Shown here: piece after piece, positions 43,635 to 55,156 of the stretch
Position numbering within the stretch: position 1 is the stretch's first letter
Layout of the letters: each line of letters starts with the position of its first letter
Assembly (NCBI RefSeq): GCF_023856365.1
Contig: NW_026042393.1
Coordinates: 186,001 to 250,000, forward strand
Origin: Brienomyrus brachyistius
Lineage: Eukaryota > Chordata > Actinopteri > Osteoglossiformes > Mormyridae
Reading direction: 5' to 3'
DNA: 64,000 bases
Made by a program: the position numbers and the translations under genes
Notes under the pieces: model-generated
Told to the model about the DNA's origin: nothing
Database searches by the model: none
What the model saw: the letters and a program-made list of their open reading frames with translations, nothing else

Positions 43635-46305
43635 ATGGTGAGTGTTAAACACACGATAATAAAAATTTCAATTTAATCACTGTCCTTATCTTTCGGGATT
43701 CCGTTATGATTGAGTGTTCCTCGTAAGTAATTAAGCACGCCGTTAAATGCGTGTGGAACCGGCGGAGGAAGCCGGCTTCTGTTTCTGAGGTTTCTCATAG
43801 TGACGACGCGGCTGGAGTGCTGATGCATCTATAAACGTTCATTTTTAATGGCTTAAATGGACCTAAAGTTCCCCAGTTTATCACATCTGTTTAGTCTTAG
43901 ATCCAAGTCTTTTTCCTTTGGTCATTGTTTAATGTCGAGCGGCAACTTTTAGTCAGAGTCCTGTTGCTTTTATATAACGTGTATTGTACGTTTTTAGCAT
44001 AGAAACCGTGCCTTAATGTTTGTCGAGGATTTCAGCTGCCCTGTCCCCCCGTACCCAGAGACCCATCCTCCTGCAGGGCCATGAACGGTCCATCACCCAG
44101 ATCAAGTACAACCGGGAAGGAGACTTGCTCTTCTCTGTGGCTAAGGACACGGTAGGGACGTTTGACTGTATATTGTGAATTTTTGTTTAAAAAAGAAAAG
44201 CTGTGATTGTGATACAACTGTCATGGACGCAGGTGACGAATGTGTGGTACTCGGTGAACGGCGAGAGGCTGGGCACCTACAACGGCCACACGGGCGCCGT
44301 CTGGTGTGTCGATGTTGACTGTATCCTTATGCTGCATACCGTTACGCGCTGGTCTGTTAGCTTGGAAACCACCCCTTTTTGATCTTCCTGGGGTGTTCCC
44401 AAAAGTGTGTCATCTGCCCTTTTCAATGGAATATGGAACTAATTTGTTTCTTCTCCTGGTGATTCTTACCATATAAAACTTTTATGTTGATTGCCACAAA
44501 CACCAAGAAAAAATGCCTTTGCTAATATCTCCTGGCATTCCAAGTTTCTAGTTTCCTTAATGGTTGGTTCAGGGGATACCAAACATGTTCTAACAGGGTC
44601 AGCTGACAACACATGCCGTCTTTGGGACTGCCAGACGGGTGAGTGGCACCTGTGTGGGGGTCTGGGTTGGGCACCACCGGCTTCTCGCCTTCCAGCTGAC
44701 GTGTCTCTCTGCTCTCAGGCCGACAGCTGGCCCTACTGAAGACCAGCTCTGCAGTGAGGACCTGCGGCTTTGACTTTAGTGGGAACATCATCATGTTTTC
44801 CACAGACAAGCAGATGGGTTACCAGTGCTACCTGAACTATTTTGATCTTCGGGACCCCCAACAGATCGGTAGGCATATGCCAGACTGACCCCCTCCCCCC
44901 GCTGGTGAACCCTGACCAGTGCTGTAATGGTGATCCAGAAGTAACTTAATGTACCGTTGGCTGATTTCCCTGCAAATGTAAATCTAAAGGTTTGCTGTCT
45001 TCAGGGAATGTTGCAGCATGCGATCCTCTCTCATGGCCCCTCCCATTATACCCCTCCCCCACTCGGCTATAGCTGAACCCCAAAGCTGCAGCACTGATGT
45101 TAAAGTTGGGATGTGGCTGTAGTGCTGGTTGTAGATCCAGGATTGGATTCATCTCCTTGTGGAAATGATCATATCTCTTAATGTTTGCATCCCTCCCCAG
45201 AGGAAAACCAGCCCTACGTGTCAGTACCATGCAGCGAATCTAAAGTCACCAGTGCCGTGTGGGGGCCACTGGGGGAGTTTGTCATCGCTGGCCATGAGAA
45301 TGGAGAGATCAATCAGTTCAGTGCTAAGGTACTGATCCCGTCCATCTATGATGGGTGGTGTTCACAAAGTCTGCCTTCTGTGGCTCTGTTTATCTGATGT
45401 GCCTTAAAATGGTACCATTCCAAGTTCAGGTAGGGCTTGCAGTGAGCTAAGCCTTTTCCTGTATGCTCTATCATCACAGTCTGGAGAGATACTGAAGAAG
45501 GTCAAAGAGCACACCAAGCAAATCAATGACATCCAGTCCTCTGTGGATCTCACCATGGTTATCACCGCCTCTAAGGACAACACTGCCAAGGTATGCAGCA
45601 CAGTGTTGGGCTTCACGGTGACTCCACTGGGGGACTGCAGGATCATTGACCGTCCGTCGAAGAGCAGGACCATTTTTTCATTCTCACAGATAGAGGTTTG
45701 TTTGCCCAGAACATTAATTGGAGCTGATTGGCTGCCACTTTCTGTAGCTGTTTGACTCGACTTCGTTGGAGCACATCAAGACCTTCAAGACAGAGAGACC
45801 GGTGAACTCTGCTGCCATCTCCCCGATCATGGATCATGTAAGGCCTGACTCCCCCCAGTCCGCTATGTGCCTCTGCCCCGTGGGCTCATGTCACACACAC
45901 ACTGCATATATGTTTCATCAGTGGACACTGGTGTGAGTGTCATTCTGTTCCTGTTCAGGTGGTCATGGGAGGTGGACAGGAGGCCATGGAGGTCACCACC
46001 ACCTCTACGAGAATTGGCAAATTCGAGGCCAGGTAGGTGTACAGCTGGGGTGGGGTGGGGGTCAGTATCGGGTTTGGGGTGTCAGAACCGGGCTCATGAC
46101 CCAATGGCGTCTCCTTACCCAGGTTCTTTCATGCTGCATATGAGGAAGAGTTTGGAAGGGTGAAAGGTCACTTCGGGCCCATCAATTGCGTTGCATTCCA
46201 TCCAGATGGAAAGAGGTTTGCCCCTCCCCTTCGTTGACTGAAGTATGCGGCGGCCGCGTGGAGCGTGTGTGTGTGTGACATGGAGCGTGTGTGTGTGAGA
46301 CATGG

Positions 46306-46385
<80 letters not shown>

Positions 46386-46537
46386 TGTGTGTGTGTGTGA
46401 GAGAGAGACATGGAGCGCGCGCGTGTGACACGGTCTTGTCTCATCTCTCCTGCAGCTACAGCAGCGGAGGGGAGGATGGCTACGTCAGGATACATTACTT
46501 TGACCCACACTACTTTGAGTTTGAATTTGAGGGGTGA
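43635..46537 (+). CDS. eif3i: eukaryotic translation initiation factor 3 subunit I
   Basis: WD-repeat subunit of the eIF3 complex, cytoplasmic, acting in translation initiation. Eleven coding exons: 43635-43637 (ATG only), 44059-44151, 44233-44320, 44573-44638, 44719-44868, 45201-45328, 45480-45590, 45748-45837, 45959-46032, 46123-46215 and 46456-46537. Phases close to exactly 325 aa, the human length. Landmarks: [157 protein letters not shown], and the end YFEFEFEG. The start codon is the last three bases of its exon (tgttATG|gtgagt), so the first coding exon contributes only Met. A TG microsatellite lies in the last intron. Confidence 0.97.
46262..46425. repeat. (GT)n microsatellite in eif3i intron 10
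   Basis: A GT run of about 75 bp is flanked by three copies of gacatggagcgtgtgtgtgt. The Thr/His-rich minus-strand frame across it is an artefact. Confidence 0.95.
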
Positions 46538-46725
46538 AGGAGAAGGACCCCCTGCCACCTTCAGTGATACCCTGCAGCTCTGCCCCTCGCGTGTCAGGAC
46601 AGCTGTTCTCCTTAGCTGCAGCACCAGTCTGCTGAGGGTCTGGACTGTCTGGTTTTGTGGATACTGCTAAGTGCTAACCCCCCCCCCCCCCTCAAATGCT
46701 GAGCAGTGATTCATGCAGTTCTCAC

Positions 46726-46731
46726 AATAAA
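46726..46731 (+). terminator. eif3i: polyadenylation signal AATAAA, eif3i
   Basis: AATAAA lies 188 bp after the eif3i stop. On the minus strand, AATAAA at 47082-47087 (plus-strand TTTATT) is a candidate for the convergent mtmr9-like gene, leaving about 350 bp between the two 3' ends. Confidence 0.65.
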
Positions 46732-47455
46732 GGGAATCTCAGCTTAATGTGCTGTTGGTTGCAATCTTGTTCATGTCTTATGTTCCGGGGAGACACAGTA
46801 AGACGTACTGGAATGGAATCTCTTGAAGCTGCTGTTCCTCTGCATGTACAGTAGAGCTTCAGGGAAGGCAGCTCTTCCCAGCTGAAGTGGGCACTGTTGC
46901 GGCTGCCTGCAGGCCGTGCATCGTTTTGCTTAAGTTTCTGCCCTGTGTTGCCTGCTCACTTGGTGCGTCGTGTCACTTGAGTGGGTTTGTAGTGTGAGAT
47001 AATGTGACCGATTACAAAGGGGGTGGGGAAGTTGGGGGTACGGGCTTTAAATATCCAGCTTGACGGCTAATCTTTGAAAAGTTTATTCTCATTGTTCTAA
47101 AGTACATCATGACATCACTTTACAGAAATGCTGCTGCTATATGTAACTGACCAGCTGTTCTAAGGGGACTGTGGCATGTTTACAATGATCAGTTCAGTTT
47201 GCTTAATGGGCACTTCACAGTTGCACGCCTGTCCAGATGGACAACGAGGCCTGTACCCATCTCATTTCTCACAGTAGGCCTGACCTAGGTGCCTACCAAG
47301 CCCCCAGTGTCACTGTTAGCTAGCCATAGCTACCCATAAGCATAGTGTCCGCATATTCTTCATGTTACACAAAGCTTCACACTGTCCTCCGTGTGCAAGT
47401 CGAGGTGCCGCAGAGTCGCTGTGGAGATGCTGCCGCTGTCATGGCCAGTCTCTCG

Positions 47456-50400
47456 TCAGTCAGCCACAGGGGTGGGGGCCGAACACCTTTCTGCCTCCAG
47501 CTCTGTCGAATCTGGGCTGCAGCCTTGGCTTGTGCTCCTGGCCAGCAGGCTCTGCATCTCCTCCATGGCCTCCTGCAGGTACTTGGTGCTGTAAGTCCAC
47601 CTGAAAAACAGCCCTGAAAAGCATGAAGAGGCCATGCAGGTCAGACACAGGCTTCAGCTGTCCAAAAGCACCTTCTCCTAAGCAAGGTGCACGAGAGAGC
47701 ATAACCACACCCTCTACTGCGGGGTTCCCTGATAAGCAGCCTGTCAGAATGTTTGGGGCGTGCAAAACACGTGTGTATCACTGCATTCTGGCAGAGGCGC
47801 CATTACCATCTGGCAAAACTAGAGGTAACGATCATCTTGGCTTTTTGTTGTTGATATATTTTCCCAAGAGCCAAATTTTATCTGGATGACCTTCCTGTAC
47901 ATCATACAAGTTCTTCCCAGTGAAATGAAACACAAATGCCACTTATTAGCCAAAAACAAACTATTGGATGTAGAAATTGGCTCTCTACTATGGTAAATGC
48001 GTATTTAGCACACATTGTGGATGCAGTTAATGCGCACTGGGTCAGAGTGTAATGTAAGGTTAGCACAGCTGAGATGGTTATTCAGTGACGTCTCATGCTT
48101 TTTCAGGTTGCTGCATATGAAGGTGAAAGTGTAAAGCCTGCTGGTTTGTCTTCTAATGTCACTGCTCTCCTTTGATACACCATCACATTCTCTTTGACTT
48201 TGTAGAAATAATTCTATAGTTACTAATTTAATAGCCTTATAGTTAATTATGTGGTTTTGAGGAGTGTGGCAGAAACAGGGGCCCGGCGTTTGTTAATCTG
48301 CCCCTGCCGCCTACCCTGCCACAGCTGTACACACTGTGGGTACACAGACGGCCAGATGGCCAGCTCTGTGGGCTGGTACAGGGGGTTAGCGAACCGCTCC
48401 CTCTCCTCAGGCCTCAGCAGGAACTGGAACAGGCAGTGTGTCTTCTCCTTTACTGCCTGATAGCACCTGCATGAGAGGAGAGGAGCAAATTTGTGAGGGC
48501 TGTAGGATCTGGCTCTCTGCTGCCACCCAGGGAGCTGCACACCATTTAGGGCGTTTTGGGTGTATAAGTGATACGTTCAAATGTAGGACAGGACACTGCT
48601 GTGGGACCTTTGCTACAGGTAATCTCAGCAATCCAAGCAGTGTGTGGCCGGTGTGCCTGTTGGGCTGGGCCATGGTGGCCGTCTCCCCCTACCTCTCGGC
48701 GTCGCTGTTGCAGAGGAAGGTGCCGAAATTGGAAGCGTAGGCTTCCTGGGCCAGGCGAAGCAGCAGCGGCTCGCCGAAGGCCATGGCCAGCGGGAACTGG
48801 CGCTGAAGCTGCCACACGCAGTCGAGGAGCAGCAGGAACACGGGAGCCTCCTGCCTGGGCCGGGCATGCGAGTAAGCCGAATGGGTGTAGCGTTGCTGGA
48901 AAGGGTGTCCAGCCTGGGGGGGGGGGGGGGGGAAACTACTTGTAAACAGACCACAGCAGACGGCGCGTAGATAAGGTCTGGGGGACTCACCAGCACCCAC
49001 TCCCTCTCCAGCAGGGCCAAGAAGCCAGGTAGGGTGCGGCAGCGAGGGTCGAGAATGAGCTGGGCCAGGGTGGTGAGAAGCAGAGTGGTGTCGGTGCCCT
49101 CTGAGCCGTGCACCAGCACCGGACAGCCCTCTCTGGGACAAAGGAAGTGACAAAACCAAGAGCATGGCTCAGTAGTGCAAATGTATGTTAGGCTTATGGT
49201 ATCACTCAAGACAAGTTTACTCGCTATAGTGTGCCTTTACACTGTACCGTACTATACCCTGCTTTCAACAGCTTCATTATCTCCGGCGTCGGGCCCTGCC
49301 TTCCTCACAGTGTCAGCTTCATCTTCTCCGGCGTCGGGCCCTGCCTTCCTCACGGCGTCAGCTTCATCATCTCCGGCGTCGGGCCCTGCCTTCCTCACGG
49401 CGTCAGCTTCATCATCTCCGGCGTCGGGCCCTGCCTTCCTCACGGCGTCGGCTTCATCATCTCCAGCGTGGGGCCCTGCCTTCCTCACGGCGTCGGCTTC
49501 ATCTCCGGCGTCGGGCCCTGCCTTCCTCACGGCGTCGGCTTCATCATCTCCGGCGTCGGGCCCTGCCTTCCTCACGGCGTCGGCTTCATCATCTCCGGCG
49601 TGGGGCCCTGCCTTCCTCACGGCGTCGGCTTCATCATCTCCGGCGTCGGGCCCTGCCTTCCTCACGGCGTCGGCTTCATCATCTCCGGCGTGGGGCCCTG
49701 CCTTCCTCACGGCGTCGGCTTCATCATCTCCGGCGTCGGGCCCTGCCTTCCTCACGGCGTCGGCTTCATCATCTCCGGCGTCGGGCCCTGCCTTCCTCAC
49801 GGCGTCGGCTTCATCATCTCCGGCGTGGGGCCCTGCCTTCCTCACGGCGTCGGCTTCATCATCTCCGGCGTCGGGCCCTGCCTTCCTCACGGCGTCGGCT
49901 TCATCATCTCCGGCGTCGGGCCCTGCCTTCCTCACGGCGTCGGCTTCATCATCTCCGGCGTCGGGCCCTGCCTTCCTCACGGCGTCGGCTTCATCATCTC
50001 CGGCGTCGGGCCCTGCCTTCCTCACGGCGTCGGCTTCATCATCTCCGGCGTCGGGCCCTGCCTTCCTCACGGCGTCGGCTTCATCATCTCCGGCGTGGGG
50101 CCCTGCCTTCCTCACGGCGTCGGCTTCATCATCTCCGGCGTCGGGCCCTGCCTTCCTCACGGCGTCGGCTTCATCATCTCCGGCGTTGGGCCCTGCCTTC
50201 CTCACGGCGTCGGCTTCATCATCTCCGGCGTGGGGCCCTGCCTTCCTCACGGCGTCGGCTTCATCATCTCCGGCGTCGGGCCCTGCCTTCCTCCCGGCGT
50301 CATATCCTGCCTTCCTCATGGCGTCAGCTTCATTAGCTACAGCATCAGGCCCTGCCCTCCTTATGGTGTTAGCTTCATTATCTCCAGTGTCTCTCTTAGG

Positions 50401-53400
50401 GTGACCACTAGCATGAGGACTAAGGCTCAAAAAGAACACCCATGAGAAGTTTTTGAGTGGGTGGGTTGGCTATATTATGCATATACTACAGAGTCTAAGA
50501 ACGGCATATCGTTCAAGGTAATTATCTCATTGTCATGAGAGAAAGGCATAAAAACATAATTGCTAGCACAGTTATTCTCGACTTCTGTAGTGTGTCTGTT
50601 CATGTGTTTCACGTTTTTGTGCAACCGGGGGTAGAGGAGAGTGGCGCTAGTTGTTGACGGGGAGCGGGTAGGGGGAAGAGAAAAGGAGGATAAGGGGGCT
50701 ACAAAGCGGAAACCCATCAACAGTCTGGAGAGTGAGCTGGAAAAGCAGACTGTCCTGATGAAATCCGGACAAGTGGTTACCCAGGCCTCACCTCTCGACA
50801 CACTCAGCCAGCAGGCCTACAGCAGACAGTGTGTTCTGCACGTGGGATAGCCAGCGGGAGCTCTCCAGACGACTCAGCCAGCGCTCCACACTCTGCCACT
50901 GATCACTGCAAGCTTCTACCAGTTTGACAAAGGCCTCCAGAAGCGGCTTCCCTCTACAGAGAGCAAACAGAGAGTGGATGAGGAACGCCTCTCTGATGCA
51001 GCCTTACTCCTCTGTGTGGGGGTGGAGCCTCGTGACTGGGCCATACCTCTCCAGATTACGATGGAGCCTCTTCCAATTGCTATAGTTGGCCTTGGATTCA
51101 AATCCTCCACCGATCACTCGAGCCTGCTGGGCCAGCTGTGCTGAACGAGTGTCAATGATGTATCCTTGGGGTAAGCCGTCAATCACAGCATGGAGCAGGG
51201 ACTCATCCTCTCTGCAGCGCTTCCTATTGGCCCCTTGCAGAGGCTGACTGCTGCGCATGATCACCTAGGAGACAACGTGCCATCCCAAAGACCTGTAAGG
51301 CTGCTGCGGATTTAGGTGAGCATACGGTCCTGCAGTTAGCCATGTGGCAGGCTGAGGAAAGGCAGGCCTGTAGGGCTGCTGCGGATTTAGGTGAGCATAC
51401 GGTCCTGCAGTTAGCCATGTGGCAGGCTGAGGAAAGGCAGGCCTGTAGGGCTGCTGCGGATTTACGTGAGCATACGGTCCTGCAGTTAGCAATGTGGCAG
51501 GCTGAGGAAAGGCAGGCCTGTAGGGCTGCTGCGGATTTAGGTGAGCATACGGTCCTGCAGTTAGCCATGTGGCAGGCTGAGGAAAGGCAGGCCTGTAGGG
51601 CTGCTGCGGATTTAGGTGAGCATACGGTCCTGCAGTTAGCCATGTGGCAGGCTGAGGAAAGGCAGGCCTGTAGGGCTGCTGCGGATTTACGTGAGCATAC
51701 GGTCCTGCAGTTAGCAATGTGGCAGGCTGAGGAAAGGCAGGCCTGTAGGGCTGCTGCGGATTTAGGTGAGCATACGGTCCTGCAGTTAGCCATGTGGCAG
51801 GCTGAGGAAAGGCAGGCCTGTAGGGCTGCTGCGGATTTAGGTGAGCATACGGTCCTGCAGTTAGCCATGTGGCAGGCTGAGGAAAGGCAGGCCTGTAGGG
51901 CTGCTGTGGATTTAGGTGAGCATACGGTCCTGCAGTTAGCGATGTGGCAGGCTGAGGAAAGGCAGGCCTGTAGGGGCGCCTATGCCTACACCGTGCTTGT
52001 GATTGGTCATTGTACTGCAAACTGTGTGCACTGCTGCCTTTGTATTAATGTGTGCTTTAGTGTCCTTGGCTGTGCCAGTGGGGGTGCGATTGCTCACACC
52101 AACATATCCGTCTGATTCAGGGTGTGTGTGTGGTGGGGGGGTCAGATATATGATACACTGTGGAGACCAACTGTCCGAGCAGTGTGATAAAAACCATTTA
52201 TTTTTTTTCAGTCCCCACAAGGGGAAATTCAGTTTTATAAAAATCTGTGACTGCATTCAAAAAATGAAAAATGCCGAAAGAGTTGCATTTTGTTTGGTTA
52301 CTTTGGTTAAGGCCGTCATTGTTAGGATGAGGGTTTTGCCCTTAGAAATTAATGGATGGTCCCCACAAAGATATGAGTGCAGGTCTGTGTGTGTGTGTCT
52401 CTCACCGTGTTGTTCGGTCTGTGGTAATAACAGAGGACGGGAAATCTGCCCCCCTGCCGAAACCTGGCAACCTTCCTCAAGGTATTGTCATCAACAGTGT
52501 GTGGCACGATGACAGCAGGGGGGTAGGAGAGGCAGACTGAATAATCCCTGTTCACCTCCGACAGCCGCCACCTTCCAGTCTGGGGAGGACAAGCACAGCC
52601 GCCATCAAAGTCTTGCTGCTGTCTTCATGGGTAAGCGAAGAAGAAACTGATAATACAAACTAGTTGATAAATTTATATTTCACTTTATTACACATTCTAC
52701 AAACGGCAGCAACTGCAAAGTCTACATGTCTGCCCTCCTCTGTCTGCAGCTGACTCCAGGTCAGTGAAGTCTGGCAGAGGGGGGCTCCTGCCTGTACTGC
52801 TCTCCTCTCCTCGCAGTCTAAAAGACGCACACACAGCACTTCCTCTTCCTCCTCTGCCACTTCCTGTCTCATGCTGCAGGGTGGCTGTACTGGAAATACA
52901 TCTACCTTTTCACGTGTTCATCTTGATTCCAAAAGGGCTGTTTGCCAGCGTGTCGGGGGGCTCACCTGTGCGCTGAGCTCAGCAAAGTCTTGTACTGGCA
53001 AAGACAGCCCCCAGGGGCCTTTCAGACTGAGGTGGGAGGGTCTGTAGTAGAATGGGTATAGATCCGCCACAGTGTCCAGAGAGGAAAGGGCCTGTAGAAA
53101 CAGGGGTTCCCTTAGAGAAGGAGCGTATCTTTAAGCCTAGTTCATACTTCAGTTTTCCCCGTGTGCTTTCTGGCTGCGGACGGTCATCTGCGGGGCAGCT
53201 TGTGTTCATGCTACATTCATCTGTGGAATCGGATGGTTGCAGTCCGTGCTGCATAGAGCAGAGATATTCCACCAGACCAGGAGAGGGCAGATACAAGTAC
53301 AGGCAGTATCGTAATACGAGTAAACTTTTATGAATAGGGTTAAAGTTGTTTGGCAAGGCTTGGGCGGTATTATGGTAATACGGCATGCCCCAGTACTTTG

Positions 53401-55156
53401 AAATCCTTACGACAAAATTAGCCGGGACCCCAACCCCCCTCATCGGCTTGACAAATTTATATCGGAATAGTGTTGTTTTTAAAATACCGTACACCTCAGT
53501 ATAATGTCTGGCCATAGATGGGCGGGTACCTCCGACCCCCCCCCCCCCCCAAAGCTGCAACTACTATCCTTCCTCTACTCTTTCATCACTGACTGCTAAT
53601 CTGTCATAATCCTCGCTGCCACCTACTGGATATTGGCCAATCAATTATCTTTCACATGTGCAATGGTTTTGACTTCCACATAAAAACCTGGGCACCGACA
53701 GCAGCCGTCCACAGCCAACCCCAGATGACAAATTTTATGTCAGTTTCCCTTGTCCGCTACTAAAAGCAGAAAAATGATGTGTGAATTGGCCTTTAGAAAC
53801 ATGGCCTCCCTTAGCGGCAGGGCCTCCCTTAGCGGCAGGGCCTCCCTTAGCGGCAGGGCCTCCCTTAGCGGCAGGGCCTCCCTTAGCGGCAGGGCCTCCC
53901 TTAGAGGCAGGGCCTCCCTTAGAGGATGGCTACATGGTGTCCAAGCATGGATTCAGGCTGGGGGCCATACCTCAATGGAGCTGGCGACATTCAGGCACTC
54001 CTCCATGCCTGGGATATCCAGCTGCAGAATCCGCAAGTCCTTGCACTTAATAGTGATGGTTCCAGAGGACTCGATGGCCCTTTACATAGAGCAGACACAA
54101 CGGTCAGTGCTACCCACAGTGCACTGGGCCACCTCTAACACAGTTCGCGTACCAGACATCATGGCGAGAGCGAGCATGAGAGTGCCCCAAGCATGAGAGT
54201 GCCCCGAGCATGAGAGTGCCCCGAGCATGAGAGTGCCCCGAGCATGAGAGTGCCCCGAGCATGAGAGTGTCCCGAGCATGAGAGTGCCCCAAGCATGCCC
54301 CACGTGGGTGCTCTTGTCTGCCGCCTTCTGCATGCACTAGAACAGTCAGCCTGTCCTGCTCGGTAGGTGAAACATGTGTTTTCAACCTCCAGCTAGCTTC
54401 TTCCGGACGAACGTTGCACGTTTGAGCGCTCCACTGTCCTCGTATACTCTGGAGCACACAGGCCAAAGCAAAGCAAACTGTCCCTGCATGGCACACAGCA
54501 AGCTTGCCCGGGAGGAGCACATGCACAGCCCCCTGTGCCAAACCTGTCACTCTGGCTCCATGCACTTAAGCGCAGGCCCGAGAACTCCATCAGGTTCTCC
54601 ACACTGCTAAGAGGAGAAACAGCAGGGCAGTCAGGGTGAGCACCCGGGCAGTGTCATGGCATCTCCGTGCAGTTTGAGGCCATCGGGACAGCTCTCAATC
54701 TCCTTCAGGAGTGCGGGAGATGCAGGTGCAGATCAAGTCGAGTGTCTTTGTGATTTAGACAGGATCCCTATTATGTCACAGCTCTGTAACTACGATAAAT
54801 CACCAATTAAGGTGATCAGACTGCTTATAGGATTTGTGATTCCGAACGGCTGCGCTTTATTAAGAAATACCTATAACAGGCTATTTATCTTACTATGGGG
54901 GTAATGCGACCTTGCACGAGAAAAGCGGGTTGGTCAAATGACGGAGTCGGAGCAGAAACGACTCTACTCGCCTTTTCTCGACGGCGTCGATGTTCCGGAG
55001 CAAAAGCAGAAGCTGTGCGGCGCTGTCGCCGTCCCTGCCGAACAGCAGCAGGTGGTGGCCGGTAACACAAAGCGTCCCCTTCAGCGGCGCTCCGAGCTGC
55101 TGTGTGAGAACCACGTTTTCTACGTTGGCGGTCCTGATATGCTCGGCGAACTCCAT
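47456..55156 (-). CDS. mtmr9l: MTMR9-like myotubularin pseudophosphatase
   Basis: Catalytically dead myotubularin expected to act as a regulatory partner of active MTMRs in phosphoinositide turnover. Ten minus-strand exons: 54972-55156, 53971-54079, 52966-53091, 52406-52579, 51047-51264, 50792-50953, 48991-49132, 48693-48913, 48315-48466 and 47456-47613. Phases close to 548 aa (human MTMR9 is about 549). The N-terminal PH-GRAM region starts MEFAEHIRTANVENVV; then SGTITIKCKDLRILQLDIPG, SYPPAVIVPHTVDD, FRQGGRFPVLCYYH, QGYIIDTRSAQLAQQ, and ALLEREWVLAGHPFQQR follow. The position of the active-site P-loop (residues 332-341) reads VHGSEGTDTT: the catalytic Cys is Gly334 and the Arg is Thr340. Intron 1 is GC-AG. 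An extra upstream in-frame ATG exists at 55159. It lies between eif3i and lck, the position of human pseudogene MTMR9LP, so I read it as that gene's intact counterpart. Confidence 0.92.
49268..50395. repeat. 45-bp minisatellite in the mtmr9-like gene, intron 6
   Basis: About 24 copies of ccggcgtcgggccctgcctt plus cctcacggcgtcggcttcat and catct, degenerating after about 50290. Units differ mainly at gtcggg versus gtgggg. One unit (about 49500) lacks a cat triplet. Because 45 is divisible by three, frames stay open in at least two plus-strand registers (409 and 404 codons) and one minus-strand register (395 codons). These are artefacts inside an intron. Confidence 0.95.
51295..51985. repeat. 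75-bp minisatellite in the mtmr9-like gene, intron 4
   Basis: Nine copies of a 75-bp unit containing ctgcggatttaggtgagcat and gccatgtggcaggctgagga. Units 3 and 6 share two changes (tttacgtgagc, gcaatgtgg), showing a three-unit higher-order register. The unit length gives a clean 25-residue repeating frame on the plus strand and two long frames on the minus strand. The array ends 30 bp from exon 5 (51264). Confidence 0.95.
53805..53932. repeat. 18-bp tandem repeat in the mtmr9-like gene, intron 2
   Basis: Seven copies of ggcagggcctcccttagc, the last two with agag. It ends about 40 bp from the donor side of exon 2 (53971). Confidence 0.9.
54163..54300. repeat. 17-bp tandem repeat in the mtmr9-like gene, intron 1
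   Basis: Eight copies of gagcatgagagtgcccc with rare changes. It lies about 80 bp upstream (minus-strand sense) of exon 2. Confidence 0.9.

Noticed and set aside
49175..50445. Three ~400-codon open frames (two +, one -)
   Set aside because: 45-bp minisatellite lacking stops, within intron 6 of the mtmr9-like gene whose real exons flank it.
51224..52115. 214-, 251- and 257-codon frames with 25-residue repeats
   Set aside because: 75-bp minisatellite in an intron; all frames differ only by register.
53750..54196. 148-codon frame with Leu-Ser-Gly-Arg-Ala repeats
   Set aside because: 18-bp intronic array overlapping antisense to exon 2 of the mtmr9-like gene.
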